Below, in pieces: positions 55,001 to 64,000 of a stretch of DNA of 64,000 nt. This DNA comes from Noviherbaspirillum galbum (lineage in GTDB: Bacteria > Pseudomonadota > Gammaproteobacteria > Burkholderiales > Burkholderiaceae_D): positions 62,001-126,000 of the forward strand of contig NZ_JAAIVB010000035.1 of the NCBI RefSeq assembly GCF_010974945.1, written 5' to 3'. The translations under genes and the position numbers were made by a program. The notes beneath the pieces are model-generated. The model searched no databases, was not told where the DNA came from, and was given only the letters and a program-made list of their open reading frames with translations. Each line of letters opens with the position of its first letter. Within the stretch, counting starts at the first letter, position 1.

Positions 55001-55330
55001 GGGAGTGGTTGACTACCGCTGTCATCTTTGGCAGCAACCGGCATCGCTGCATCGCTCCGTCTTTTCCGCGCTGGCGGGAATCTCATTTCTATTCGGGCCC
55101 TACGAAAGTACCCAAAGAAAGCTGCTTTAACACCCATTTGCGAGCCACTTCGGGCGGCTTTGTTCGATGGGTTGAGGGGATGCCGTTCTCTGCGGTAGTA
55201 ATCACCTGGAAGGCATTCGATGACTCGACCTCCTGCCGTATCGGCATGGCTCTAGCCTGTTCCGACGACGGGGAGCAGGAATCCGCAGACGAATCAGCGC
55301 CTCTGTCCTTTCAAGCACCCTCCGCTCTGT
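55001..55330. other. Non-coding gap with degenerate repeat fragments
   Basis: First half of the 651-bp gap between hslU/small gene and the convergent gspC. Lower coding character than the flanks. Contains CCGCGCTGGCGGGAATC (about 55068-55084), a degenerate form of a GC palindrome common in proteobacteria, and ACGAAAGTACCCAAAGAAAG (about 55103-55122). No gene supported. Confidence 0.5.
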
Positions 55331-55494
55331 CCCCTCCCTTTCAAGGGGGGCCGCCGAGGTGGAGGGCTAGGGTGGGGATGGGTTTCGGTCGTGTTTAAAG
55401 AACAGTATTTATTTCGCTGATCATTTCAACGCTGTCCTTTGCTCGCACCGGAAACCCATCCCCACCCCAACCCTCCCCTTGAAAGGGAGGGAGC
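55331..55494 (+). repeat. Long palindromic intergenic repeat, copy D
   Basis: Ends are CCCCTCCCTTTCAAGGGGG and CCCTCCCCTTGAAAGGGAGGG. Inner arms GCTAGGGTGGGGATGGGTTTC and GGAAACCCATCCCCACCCCA. Core contains AAAGAACAGTATTTATTTCG and, downstream, CAACGCTGTCCTTTGCTCGC. Same orientation as copy A. The left end carries a small extra GCCGCCGAGGTGG insertion. Confidence 0.9.
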
Positions 55495-55651
55495 TTGGTA
55501 GTCAGGGCGCGAGTGTGGTGGTGGTAGCGGTCGCCGTCACGCAATGCTGAAGGCGAGCTCGCCGAGGCGAGTCTCGGCAAGCCCACACCTGCGCAGGAAA
55601 TGACAAAGGTAGCCAGGACACGATCGCCCTAGCCAGGCATGACAGCGCCCC
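55495..55651. other. Remaining gap before the gspC stop
   Basis: 157 bp with no supported gene. Contains an imperfect GGCGAGCTCGCCGAGGCGAG hairpin near 55551-55570 that may help stop transcription. No T-run. Confidence 0.4.
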
Positions 55652-56476
55652 CTACTGCGAGGGCAACGCCTGCTGCATCCCCGCCGGCGGCACCGGCACC
55701 GCCGTATTCACCGGCGGCGTCACCCCCGAAGGCAACACCGGATTCACGGCCGGATTGACCGCCATCCCCGGCGCAACGCTCCCCGGCAAACTCACGCCGG
55801 AATTCGGCGGCGCCGTCTGAGGCTGCGGCACGATGGGCTGCTGCGTGGCGGGAATCGCCTGGTTGGCGGGAGGCGATACCGGCGGCGGCGAAGGGGGCAC
55901 GGTGCGCTGCTGGGCGGAGGAAGGCAGCGGGGCCTGCGGCGGCGTGGCTGGCGGTGGTGAGGGCAGGCTTGATGCGGGCGGCATGACCGCGCTGCGGGCC
56001 GTGGGCTGGGCCGGCGGCGGAGGCGGCATCGGCCGCGCGGTGACCGGCGGCGCGGAGGCGATCTCCGGCAAGCCCTTGGCGCTCTCCGGCAACTCCACGC
56101 GTTTCATCACGCCGTTTTCACTGATCATCACATGGTCGCGGGTGACTTCCTTGACGATCACGCCGGGATTCATTTCCGTGCCGACGCGCACGGCCTGCGC
56201 CGGCTTGCCGTCGGCGCTCACGATCGCGACGCTGTCCTTGGTGCCGGCGGCGATGATGCCGCGCAGCTGGTAGTTGCTGGCCACCGCGGTCTTGCCGGCG
56301 CGGCCGCCGAACAGCGAAGCGGCGGCGTCGACCGAGGGGTCGGCCTTGACTTCCCGCGGCGGGGCGGCGACCGGGCGCACCGGCGGCTTGAACAGTTGCA
56401 GGGCCCAGTAGGCGGTCGCGGCGCACAGGGCGATGAACAGCAGGAAGCTGATCAGGAGCGGCAATCGTCGTTTCAT
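55652..56476 (-). CDS. gspC: Type II secretion system protein C (GspC-like), no PDZ domain
   Basis: 274 residues. Short cytoplasmic start, one membrane helix (about 6-28), a homology region (about 48-135, SLFGGRAGKTAVASNYQLRG, then GTEMNPGVIVKEVTRDHVMI) that contacts GspD in known systems, and a Pro-rich tail (about 140-270) in place of the usual C-terminal PDZ or coiled coil. Last gene of the minus-strand T2SS run, 53 bp after gspF. Confidence 0.83.
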   Translation of the reverse strand: MKRRLPLLISFLLFIALCAATAYWALQLFKPPVRPVAAPPREVKADPSVDAAASLFGGRAGKTAVASNYQLRGIIAAGTKDSVAIVSADGKPAQAVRVGTEMNPGVIVKEVTRDHVMISENGVMKRVELPESAKGLPEIASAPPVTARPMPPPPPAQPTARSAVMPPASSLPSPPPATPPQAPLPSSAQQRTVPPSPPPVSPPANQAIPATQQPIVPQPQTAPPNSGVSLPGSVAPGMAVNPAVNPVLPSGVTPPVNTAVPVPPAGMQQALPSQ

Positions 56477-56529
56477 TGTTGTTCTCTTCTCGTGTTTCCC
56501 GCTGCGGGCAAGTGTCTCGTGCGCCTCAT

Positions 56530-57753
56530 CTACCGCACCATCTGGTTGATCTCGATGATCGGCATGAGGACCGCGAGCACGATCAGCAGCACCACCACGC
56601 CCATCACCAAAATCAGGGCCGGTTCCAGCAGGCCGGCGATGGTCATTGCGCGGCGCTCGAGGTCCTGCTCCTGCGAGTTGGACGCGCGCTCGAGCATGGC
56701 GGGCAGTTCGCCGGTGACCTCGCCGGCGCGGATCATGTGGATCAGCATCGGCGGGAAATGCTTGTGGGCCGACAGGGCGCGCGCCAGGCCGACGCCTTCG
56801 CGCACGCTGGCGGTGGCTTCTTCCACCTGTTCGCGCATGGCGACGTTGGAGAGGGTGTCGCGGCTGGTCTGCAGGGCGCGCAGGATGGGCACGCCGGAGC
56901 CGGTGGTGATGGCGAGCGTGCTGGCGAAGCGCGCGGTGTTGAGGCTGCGCTCGAACTTGCCGTAGAGCGGCGCGTTGAGCAGCCAGCGGTGCCAGCGGTA
57001 CTTGATGTCAGGGTTCTTGAGCGCGGTGCGCCAGGCCAGGAAGATGGCGACCAGCGCAATGCCGACGATCCAGCCCCAGCTGCGCACGAAGTCGGAAATG
57101 CCGAGCATGATGATAGTGAGCACCGGCAGCTTCTGCTTGGTGTTGGCGAACACCGACACGATCTGCGGCACCACGTAGGCCAGCAGGAAGATCACGATGG
57201 CGAAGGCAACGACCGTCACGATGGCGGGATAGGTGAAGGCCAGCCTGACCTTCTGCACCAGGGAATTGCGGCGCTCGATGTAATCGGCGAGGCGCGACAG
57301 CACCCGCGAGAGCTGGCCGATCTGCTCGCCCGACGACACCAGCGCGCGGTAGATGTCGGCGAAGTCGCGCGGATGGCGGGCCAGGGCGTCGGACAGCGAG
57401 GAGCCGCCCATGATCTCGGAACGGATGGAGGCGACGAGGTCGCGCACGTAGGCGCGCTCGGCCTGTTCCAGCAGCGCGGTGAAGGCCTGCTCCAGCGGCA
57501 GGCTGGCTTCGAGCAGGCTGGCAAGCTGGCGGGTGAACAGGGCCAGCTCCTGGGTGGACAGCTTGTCGCCGAAGGAAAAGCTGCGCCGGCCTTGCCCCAT
57601 TTCGTCGACCTGGGCGGTGATGGCATCGACCACGATCGGCACCAGCCCTTGCGCCCGCAGGTCGGAGCGGGCGGCACGCGCGCTGTCGGCATTGACCACG
57701 CCCTTGCGCGTCGCGCCGACGGGATCGACGGCTTCGTAACGGAATGCTGGCAT
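56530..57753 (-). CDS. gspF: Type II secretion system inner-membrane protein GspF
   Basis: 407 residues. Platform protein of the T2SS, with two T2SSF domains (about 70-195 and 270-395) and three membrane helices. Family motifs are LFTRQLASLLEASLPLEQAF in the first and FASTLAITTGSGVPILRALQ in the second. It lies 8 bp after the gspE stop. Confidence 0.97.
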   Translation of the reverse strand: MPAFRYEAVDPVGATRKGVVNADSARAARSDLRAQGLVPIVVDAITAQVDEMGQGRRSFSFGDKLSTQELALFTRQLASLLEASLPLEQAFTALLEQAERAYVRDLVASIRSEIMGGSSLSDALARHPRDFADIYRALVSSGEQIGQLSRVLSRLADYIERRNSLVQKVRLAFTYPAIVTVVAFAIVIFLLAYVVPQIVSVFANTKQKLPVLTIIMLGISDFVRSWGWIVGIALVAIFLAWRTALKNPDIKYRWHRWLLNAPLYGKFERSLNTARFASTLAITTGSGVPILRALQTSRDTLSNVAMREQVEEATASVREGVGLARALSAHKHFPPMLIHMIRAGEVTGELPAMLERASNSQEQDLERRAMTIAGLLEPALILVMGVVVLLIVLAVLMPIIEINQMVR

Positions 57754-57761
57754 CGCTTGGC

Positions 57762-59201
57762 CTACTCCTTGGTCACGCGCAGCAGCTCGGCCTGCGTGGT
57801 CACGCCCTGCTGCAGCCAGCGTTCGCCGTCCTCGCGCATGGTCTTCATGCCGTCGCGCTGGGCGGTGGCGCGGATCTCGTGCTCGGACGCGCGGTCGTGG
57901 ATCTGGGCGCGGATTTCATCGGTGGTAAGCAGCAGCTCGTACACGCCGACCCGGCCCTGGTAGCCGGTGTGGCCGCACTTGTCGCAGCCCACCGCATGCC
58001 AGTGCTCGCCGTCGTTGCGCTTGCACACCGGGCACAGCTTGCGCACGAGGCGCTGGGCCACCACGCCCAGCAGCGAGGACGACAGCAGGAAAGGCTCGAT
58101 GCCCATGTCCAGCAGACGGGTCACGGCGGAGGCGGAATCGTTGGTGTGCAGCGTGGCCAGCACGAGGTGGCCGGTGAGCGAGGCCTGCACCGCGATCTGC
58201 GCGGTTTCGAGGTCGCGGATCTCGCCGATCATGATGACGTCCGGATCCTGGCGCAGGATGGCGCGCAGGGCCTTGGCGAAGGTCATGTCGATGCGGGAGT
58301 TGACCTGGGTCTGGCCGACGCCGGCGAGTTCGTATTCGATCGGGTCTTCCACCGTGAGGATGTTGGTGGTGGACGAATTGAGCCTGGTCAGCGCGGCGTA
58401 CAGCGTGGTGGTCTTGCCGGAACCGGTCGGGCCGGTCACGAGCACGATGCCGTGCGGCTGGGCGATGAGGTCGTCGAACTCGCCCTGCACTTCCTGGCTC
58501 ATGCCGAGGTGGCTGAGGTCCATGCGGCCGCCTTCCTTGTCGAGCAGACGCAGCACCGCGCGCTCGCCGTGGCCGGTGGGCAGGGTGGAAACGCGCACGT
58601 CGACCGGCTTGCCGCCGATGCGCAGGGTGATGCGGCCGTCCTGCGGCAGGCGCTTCTCGGCGATGTCGAGCTGGGCCATGATCTTGATGCGCGAGATCAG
58701 CGAGGCATGGATGGCCTTCTTGGGCCGCACGATGTCGCGCAGCGTGCCGTCGATGCGGAAGCGCACCACCGAGACCTGCTCGAAGGGCTCGATGTGGATG
58801 TCGGAGGCTTCCTCGCGCAGGGCTTGCGTGAGCAGCGCGTTGATCATGCGGATGACCGGCGCGTCGTCGGCGGATTCCAGCAGGTCCTCGACCGCCGGCA
58901 TGTCGAGCATGAGCTTGGCGAGGTCGAGGTCGGATTCCACGTCCTCGACCACCGAGGCGGCATCGCCGGCGGAGTTGGCGTAGATTTTCGCGATCGCGGC
59001 TTCGAGGTCGGCATGCGGCAGCGACTTGAGCTTGACGCGGCCGAAGCGGCGGCTGACCTCGGCGATGGCGGAGGGCGCGGTGGCATCCGACACCCAGACC
59101 TCGACCGCGTTGGCGGCCGTATCGCTGCGGCGCGCCAGCAGGGCGTGGTCGCGCGCGAAGGCGTAGGGAAGCAGGCGGGCGTCGGTCAGTATGGTAGTCA
59201 T
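57762..59201 (-). CDS. gspE: Type II secretion system ATPase GspE
   Basis: 479 residues. Cytoplasmic AAA+ ATPase that powers the pseudopilus. Walker A GPTGSGKT (257-264), Asp box [10 protein letters not shown], Walker B region [10 protein letters not shown] (321-330) and His box [13 protein letters not shown]. The zinc site is C390-x2-C393 ... C406-x2-C409, with only 12 residues between pairs against about 29 in E. coli-type GspE. The N-terminal part (1-85) is short. The start overlaps the gspD stop by four bases; a longer open frame reads across gspD and is not used. Confidence 0.97.
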   Translation of the reverse strand: MTTILTDARLLPYAFARDHALLARRSDTAANAVEVWVSDATAPSAIAEVSRRFGRVKLKSLPHADLEAAIAKIYANSAGDAASVVEDVESDLDLAKLMLDMPAVEDLLESADDAPVIRMINALLTQALREEASDIHIEPFEQVSVVRFRIDGTLRDIVRPKKAIHASLISRIKIMAQLDIAEKRLPQDGRITLRIGGKPVDVRVSTLPTGHGERAVLRLLDKEGGRMDLSHLGMSQEVQGEFDDLIAQPHGIVLVTGPTGSGKTTTLYAALTRLNSSTTNILTVEDPIEYELAGVGQTQVNSRIDMTFAKALRAILRQDPDVIMIGEIRDLETAQIAVQASLTGHLVLATLHTNDSASAVTRLLDMGIEPFLLSSSLLGVVAQRLVRKLCPVCKRNDGEHWHAVGCDKCGHTGYQGRVGVYELLLTTDEIRAQIHDRASEHEIRATAQRDGMKTMREDGERWLQQGVTTQAELLRVTKE

Positions 59202-61552
59202 TGCGTTCTTGCGGGTTCGGGCAGCGGCGTGGTCGAGGGCGCCGGCGCGGGTGCGGCCGGCTGCAGGGGTGCCTGGGGCTGCGGGTTGTTGGGCGGGCTG
59301 TTGGGCGAATTTCCCGGCTGCACGCCTTGCTGCATGTAAGGCATGGGCTGCGCCGGCTGGTTGGCGGCCGGATTGTTCGATTGCACGCGCGGCATGTTGA
59401 CGAGCGGCAGTCCCTGCGGCACGCCGTTGTTCAGCGGCGGCAGCATCGGCGCGTTCACGTCGGGCATGGCGAAGGCCGGCTTGGGCTGGCTCGCCGCCTG
59501 CACGCCGCGGATGTAGTCGTAGCGGTCGTTGACGAGGTTGACGCTTTGCTCGCTGCTGCGGATCACGGTCGGACGCAGGAACACCATGAGGTTGGTCTTG
59601 GTGCGCTTGCGGGTCTGGTACTTGAAGAGGTTGCCGACCACGGGAATGTCGCCCAGGCCCGGCACCTTCTCGTCGCCGTCGCTCACCTGGTCCTCGATCA
59701 GGCCGCCGAGCACGATGACCTGGCCGTCGTCGACCAGCACATTGGATTCGATCGAGCGCTTGTTGGTGATGATGCCCGCGGTGTTGGTGGTGTCGCGGAT
59801 GCTGGACGTTTCCTGGTAGATCGCCATCTTGATGGTGCCGCCTTCGGACACCTGCGGGCGCACGCGCAGCGACAGGCCGATGTCGCGCCGCTCGATGGTC
59901 TGGAACGGATTCACGCCGGCCGCCCCGCCGCTGGCCTGGGTGGTGTACTGGCCGGTGATGAAGGGCACGTTCTGGCCGACGATGATGCGCGCTTCCTCGT
60001 TGTCGAGCGTGATCAGGTTCGGCACGGAAAGAATGTTGGCGTTGGCGTCGGATTCCAGCGCGTGGGCCAGCGCGCCCAGCGTCAGCGCGCCGTTGATCTG
60101 GCGGAAGAGGCCGATGTTCAGGCCGTTGCCGGGCGCGATCGGCGTGCCGGTGCTGCTCTTGGCGATGCCTTGCGAGATCAGGTTGTTGCCGCCGGTCGAG
60201 AAGCCGGTGCCGCCGCCGAGGCGGTAGGCGCTGGTGGAATCGCCGGTCAGGCCCAGCCACTGGATGCCGAACTCGGCCGCCTTGTCGGCATTGACCTCGA
60301 CGATCAGCGATTCGACGTAGACCTGGGCGCGGCGCGCGTCGAGCTGGTCGATGACCGCGCGCAGGTTGCGGTAGACGGCTTCGCTGGCGGTAATGATCAG
60401 CGCGTTGGTGGCGGGATCGGCCTGGATGAAGCCGCCGGCGCCGCCGGTGGGCAGCGCGGCCGGGGTATTGGAGGGCTGCAGCTGGCCGCCGCCCAGCGCG
60501 CCTTGCTGGCCGGTGGCGTTGAGGGCCGTCTGTTGCTGCTGCGGCTGTTGCTGTTGCTGCTGCACCCCGCCGCTGCCCTGGGCCGCCGGATCGGACGCCA
60601 CGACGGCGCGCAGGGTCTGCGCCAGGCGCACAGCGTCGGCGTTCTTCAGGTAGACCACGTGCACGTTGCCGGGCAGCGCGGTGGGCTGGTCGAGCTTGGC
60701 GACCAGCGACTTGGCGAAGTTGGCGCGGGCCACCGAGGGCGCGCGCACGATGACGGAATTGGTGCGGCTGTCGGCCAGCACCGTGGTGCGGTCCGCGCCC
60801 GCGGCCGCGCCGGGAGCGGCGGCGGCCTGGTCGAGCAGGCGGTTCACCATGGAAGCGATGTCGGTCGCCACCGCATGGCGCACGGGAACCACGTCGAGGT
60901 CCGAGACTGCCGGGGAATCGAGCGAGGTGATGATGCGCGACAGGCGCTTCAGGTTGTCGGCGTAGTCGGTGATGACGATCGAATTGTTGCCGGGGTTGGC
61001 GTTGATGGTGTTGTTCGGCGAAATCAGCGGCCTCAGCACCGGCACCAGGTTGGCGGCCTGCTCATAGTTCAGATGGAAGATCTGGGTGGCGATCTGGTCG
61101 CCGCGCACGTTGCCGGCGGCGATCGTCGGGCCGGCCTGCAGCTTGGCGTCGGCTTCCGGCACCACCTTGGTGTAGCCGTCGCTGCGCACCACCGCGAAGC
61201 CCTGCAGGCGCAGCGCCGAGGTCAGCATGTCCATGGCCTGGGCCTTGTTGACCGGCTTTTCCGAGACCAGGTTGATGGTGCCCTTGACGCGCGGATCGAT
61301 GATGAAGGTGGTGCGGGTGAAATGTCCGACCGCCTTGATGACCGACTCGATGTCCGCGCCCACGAAGTTGAGCGTGGCCTGGTTGGACGAAGGATCCTGG
61401 GCGTGCACGACCGGCGTGCCGGAAAGCATGCACAGCACCATGGCGGCGGCGCCGATGCGGCGCCATGCCGGTGTGCGTTGGCCATGCCCGGAGGATGCTC
61501 GTTCCATGCGGCTTTCGGGGTGCAATGTTCCTGCTGATGATGATTTTTTCAT
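59198..61552 (-). CDS. gspD: Type II secretion system secretin GspD
   Basis: 784 residues. Outer-membrane channel. A signal peptide with core [18 protein letters not shown] is preceded by a long polar stretch, so an inner ATG at 61507 is possible; the 4-bp overlap with gspN favours 61552. N0 domain ([19 protein letters not shown]), N1-N3 repeats with a Gln-rich insert (about 325-345), and the secretin core ([26 protein letters not shown]-type strand). The Pro/Asn-rich tail (about 720-784) is extra. Confidence 0.97.
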   Translation of the reverse strand: MKKSSSAGTLHPESRMERASSGHGQRTPAWRRIGAAAMVLCMLSGTPVVHAQDPSSNQATLNFVGADIESVIKAVGHFTRTTFIIDPRVKGTINLVSEKPVNKAQAMDMLTSALRLQGFAVVRSDGYTKVVPEADAKLQAGPTIAAGNVRGDQIATQIFHLNYEQAANLVPVLRPLISPNNTINANPGNNSIVITDYADNLKRLSRIITSLDSPAVSDLDVVPVRHAVATDIASMVNRLLDQAAAAPGAAAGADRTTVLADSRTNSVIVRAPSVARANFAKSLVAKLDQPTALPGNVHVVYLKNADAVRLAQTLRAVVASDPAAQGSGGVQQQQQQPQQQQTALNATGQQGALGGGQLQPSNTPAALPTGGAGGFIQADPATNALIITASEAVYRNLRAVIDQLDARRAQVYVESLIVEVNADKAAEFGIQWLGLTGDSTSAYRLGGGTGFSTGGNNLISQGIAKSSTGTPIAPGNGLNIGLFRQINGALTLGALAHALESDANANILSVPNLITLDNEEARIIVGQNVPFITGQYTTQASGGAAGVNPFQTIERRDIGLSLRVRPQVSEGGTIKMAIYQETSSIRDTTNTAGIITNKRSIESNVLVDDGQVIVLGGLIEDQVSDGDEKVPGLGDIPVVGNLFKYQTRKRTKTNLMVFLRPTVIRSSEQSVNLVNDRYDYIRGVQAASQPKPAFAMPDVNAPMLPPLNNGVPQGLPLVNMPRVQSNNPAANQPAQPMPYMQQGVQPGNSPNSPPNNPQPQAPLQPAAPAPAPSTTPLPEPARTQ

Positions 61553-62322
61553 TTGAACTCTAGCGCGATAACATTCTTGTCGCCTTCTCTTCGGCGTTGT
61601 CCCAGCAAATTCAGGAGATTTGCCAGCCGTTCTTCCTGCCCTTCTTCTGCTTCCGCCTTGCCGGAAAACTGCATGCGTCCATTCGTCAAACCGCCAGAGC
61701 CGTTCAGCAGCAGCGGTCCGTGCAGCGATTTCAGCGCCAGCCGGGCCTGCGGCCCTTGCCAGTCCATTATCAGTTCATAGGCCCCCAGCGGCTTGACGGG
61801 CGACAGACGCGAGGCGATGTCTTCCATCCTCAGCGTCATGGTGCCGTTGACGCTGACCTGCGCGCCCTGGCGCGCCACCTGCAGCGGCGTCCACGACAGC
61901 TGCATCCGGCCGGCGGGCTGGATGGTGTTGAGCGGGGCGCCCAGTCCGGCCAGGCGCTCGGCCGGCAGCGTGATCGCCGCCGGGCTCACCAGCCACTCGT
62001 ACCAACTGCCCGTGATCCTGACCGGCTGGCTCAGGGCCTGGGCGTTTTCCAGGTCGGCATCGACCTGCCCGAGCAGGGCCATCGGCGACAGGCGCCAGGC
62101 GAAGCGTCCCGGCAGCAGGGGCGTCACCGGATCGGCGCCGCTCGGCGCGCCGCCGATAAAGGCGGAGCCGCGCCACAGGCTGCCTTGCGGATCGCCCAGC
62201 GTGAGGCGGCCGCCGGTCTGTCTTTCGACGATGGGCGACATCCACGCTGCCGGCAGGAATGCTCCTGCCGTCAAGGCGATCGTGACCAGGCCGGCCAGTA
62301 ACCATAGCACAAGACGCAACAC
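61549..62322 (-). CDS. gspN: Type II secretion system protein N (GspN)
   Basis: 257 residues. Bitopic inner-membrane protein with one N-terminal helix (about 3-25), then a periplasmic beta-rich domain with LTLGDPQGSLWRGSAFIGG, the typical GspN start. Role in the T2SS platform is not well defined. It overlaps gspD by four bases and lies 12 bp after gspM. Confidence 0.92.
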   Translation of the reverse strand: MLRLVLWLLAGLVTIALTAGAFLPAAWMSPIVERQTGGRLTLGDPQGSLWRGSAFIGGAPSGADPVTPLLPGRFAWRLSPMALLGQVDADLENAQALSQPVRITGSWYEWLVSPAAITLPAERLAGLGAPLNTIQPAGRMQLSWTPLQVARQGAQVSVNGTMTLRMEDIASRLSPVKPLGAYELIMDWQGPQARLALKSLHGPLLLNGSGGLTNGRMQFSGKAEAEEGQEERLANLLNLLGQRRREGDKNVIALEFK

Positions 62323-62334
62323 GTTCAGCCGCCC

Positions 62335-62853
62335 TTACTGCGCCGTGCGCTGCTGCCGCAGCGTGATGGTGGCATTGACGGTGTCCTGCTTCTCCTGCGC
62401 CTCGATGTTGGCATCGGTCACGGCCAGGCGCGCGGTGCGCTGCGCGTCGGCAAGCCAGTCGGTGATGCCGGCGAAGGAAGCGCCGTTGAGCTGCACCTTG
62501 ACCTGCTCGCCGGTCACGACCACGCTTTGCGACTTCAGCCCGCGCGACGACAGGGCGCTGTCGATCATGTCCTTGGAAAGCAGCGGCGGCGGCGGCCTGG
62601 TCTTGCCGCCGAGTTCGGTGGCTTCACGCGTCATGGACTGCACTTCCGCCGTCTGCTGGCGCAGCGAGGGCAACTGCTTCTGCAGCATCGCGCGCCCGCC
62701 GAGGGCCGGGTCGATCAGCAGCACGTAGTAGAGCACCAGCACGAGGGCGATCGCGCCGGCGCCGAGGATGCGGCGCTCGCGGGGATTGCGGTCGCCCCAG
62801 AAGCTGGCGACCTGCTGCCTGAACTGGCTCATGGCCGGGGTGCGCTGCTTCAT
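62335..62853 (-). CDS. gspM: Type II secretion system protein M (GspM)
   Basis: 172 residues. Membrane helix at about 30-48 after a cytoplasmic start (FWGDRNPRERRILGAGA), then a periplasmic ferredoxin-like domain. It pairs with GspL in the inner-membrane platform. The ATG at 62853 overlaps the gspL stop by four bases; an ATG seven codons later is possible. Confidence 0.93.
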   Translation of the reverse strand: MKQRTPAMSQFRQQVASFWGDRNPRERRILGAGAIALVLVLYYVLLIDPALGGRAMLQKQLPSLRQQTAEVQSMTREATELGGKTRPPPPLLSKDMIDSALSSRGLKSQSVVVTGEQVKVQLNGASFAGITDWLADAQRTARLAVTDANIEAQEKQDTVNATITLRQQRTAQ

Positions 62854-64000
62854 TTGCCGCTCCTGATCTGGAAGATGCCGGCGTTCGGCTGGGTCAGGCT
62901 CAGGTTGCGCGCGGCGAGCGCCGGTCGCAGCTGTTCCTCGGTGATGGCGGCGTTGGGCTTGAGCTTCATGGTCAGGGCCCGTTCGTGGTATTCGAGCGAG
63001 GCGATGGGGGTTTGTCCGGGCGCGATGCCGCGCATGACCTCGCCGACGGCGGCGGCCATGGAGAGGAAATCATCGGCGGCGAGCTGGCCCGCGTCGCGCT
63101 GGCCGGAGGCGATCTTCTGGCGCAGCTGGGCCACCGGATCGATGACCACGGTTTCCTTGGGGAAGGCGTTGCGGTAGGTCTGGGTCATGTTGTTGCGCAG
63201 GCCGTCGGCTTCGCGCCGCATGCGCAGCCAGTCGATGTTGAGCCCGACGGCATTGATCGCCAGCAGCAGGGTCGCCAGCACGAGGGGCCAGCGCCAGGGC
63301 CGCCAGTCGAAGCCGGCGCTGGCGCCGCCGGCCAAGCCGCTCATGAGGTCGACCTGGGCATTGGACGCGCCGTCGATCCAGCGCGGCCAGTTGTCGGCAT
63401 GCAGCTTGATGCGTTCGTCCAGCGCGGGGACGATGTTCATCGAGTCCTGGTAGTCGCGCAGGCGAGATTGCGGCACGTAGAGCGTGACCGGCGAATGCGG
63501 CACCACGGTGCAGATGGCCTGGATGACTTCGAAGGCGGCGGTTTCGGGCTGGTCGGCGAGGATGGGCAGTCCGATGCCTTCCTGCGGCGCGAGGCGCAGC
63601 GCGACCTCGATGTCGTCGCCTTGCTCCATCACCGATGCGGTCACCGTGCCGTCCGGCACCGGCAGGCAGAACTGCGCGGGCAGGGCCACGACCTTGCGCG
63701 CGCCCAGCGTGGTGAGCGACTTGTGCAGCAGTTCCACCCAGCCGCGGTCGGCCACCGCAACGGTGCGCAGTCCGTCGAGCGTCGCGCCGGGAACGATCAC
63801 GCAATCGGCGGGATCGGCCATCAGCGAATCCTCGACCAGGTTGGGCAAGGCGGTGCGCAGCTTTCCGGGAGACAGCGGCGGCACCTTGACGCGCAGCAGC
63901 GTGACGTCGCTGGCGGCCAGCAGCAGCACGACGCGCTGGGCGCGGCGGGCCATGTCGCCGAGTTCGGGCAAGGACGTGACGCCTTCGCGCTCGACGCTGC
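62850..64000 (-). CDS. gspL: Type II secretion system protein L (GspL), N-terminus beyond window
   Basis: At least 383 residues visible; the frame stays open to base 64000 without an ATG, so about 35-40 N-terminal residues probably lie beyond. Cytoplasmic actin-like domain (LPNLVEDSLMADPADCVIVP), one membrane helix (WRWPLVLATLLLAINAVG region) and a periplasmic ferredoxin-like domain. GspL holds GspE at the membrane. Upstream gspG-K are presumably just outside. Confidence 0.94.
   Translation of the reverse strand, partial: SVEREGVTSLPELGDMARRAQRVVLLLAASDVTLLRVKVPPLSPGKLRTALPNLVEDSLMADPADCVIVPGATLDGLRTVAVADRGWVELLHKSLTTLGARKVVALPAQFCLPVPDGTVTASVMEQGDDIEVALRLAPQEGIGLPILADQPETAAFEVIQAICTVVPHSPVTLYVPQSRLRDYQDSMNIVPALDERIKLHADNWPRWIDGASNAQVDLMSGLAGGASAGFDWRPWRWPLVLATLLLAINAVGLNIDWLRMRREADGLRNNMTQTYRNAFPKETVVIDPVAQLRQKIASGQRDAGQLAADDFLSMAAAVGEVMRGIAPGQTPIASLEYHERALTMKLKPNAAITEEQLRPALAARNLSLTQPNAGIFQIRSGK

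Noticed and set aside
59201-61537. 778-residue plus-strand frame opposite gspD
   Set aside because: Shadow frame; secretin domains lie on the minus strand.

Overview
GC-rich bacterial chromosome, almost fully coding, with no tRNA, rRNA, CRISPR array, prophage or complete insertion sequence that I could see. The gene content and order (mlaFEDACB-yadGH-ibaG-murA-hisGD; kdsD-kdsC-lptCAB-rpoN-hpf; dapF-DUF484-xerC; SAH riboswitch-ahcY; dksA upstream of hslVU) point to a betaproteobacterium of the order Burkholderiales, most likely Oxalobacteraceae (Herbaspirillum/Noviherbaspirillum/Massilia-like). This placement is by recognition of protein families and synteny, not by a database search.

Layout. 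1-8.93 kb (minus): one head-to-tail run, read from 8.92 kb downwards, carrying the Mla phospholipid-transport system (mlaF, E, D, A, C, B), a YadGH-like ABC exporter, ibaG, murA, hisG and the 5' part of hisD, many joined by ATGA or TGATG overlaps. 9.0-15.5 kb (minus): glutamate synthase gltB-gltD with a palindromic repeat inside the operon. 15.5-16.4 kb: a REP-associated (Y1/HUH-type) transposase with an altered HUH motif, flanked by short TTGGGG-type repeats. 16.5-19.75 kb (minus): a GGDEF-EAL protein followed by an HDOD protein, a signalling pair. 20.0-21.8 kb (minus): ssb and a YajR-like MFS transporter; 21.9-25.1 kb (plus): uvrA and acylphosphatase. 25.3-31.9 kb (minus): the LPS transport/Kdo operon kdsD-kdsC-lptC-lptA-lptB-rpoN-hpf, ending in a terminator, then a 3-hydroxyisobutyryl-CoA hydrolase-like gene. 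32.0-35.0 kb (plus): a CPA2 antiporter and an AEC permease. 35.1-40.1 kb (minus): the SAM cycle genes metK, ahcY (behind an SAH riboswitch) and metF, with an M14 peptidase and a holin-like membrane protein between them. 40.3-48.5 kb (plus): two LpxL-type acyltransferases, dapF, DUF484, xerC, rlmI, a Zur-like Fur protein, a His-rich COG0523 GTPase and a DksA without its zinc-finger cysteines. 48.6-54.8 kb (plus): a small secreted/membrane protein, a ZnuD-like TonB receptor, a duplicated STAS protein, and hslVU behind a sigma-32-like promoter. 55.6-64.0 kb (minus): type II secretion genes gspL(partial)-M-N-D-E-F-C.

The most interesting items are: a family of about 150-165-bp long-palindrome repeats (three full copies plus one half copy) in intergenic regions, one inside the gltBD operon; a RAYT-like transposase whose HUH histidines read Gln-Val-Gln; a contiguous block of genes that all fit zinc limitation; an internally duplicated STAS protein; three genes with a -10-like box 6-7 nt before the start codon (possible leaderless mRNAs); and a sigma-32-like promoter before hslV. 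I found no system that I can claim is wholly undescribed; most of the window is conserved housekeeping.
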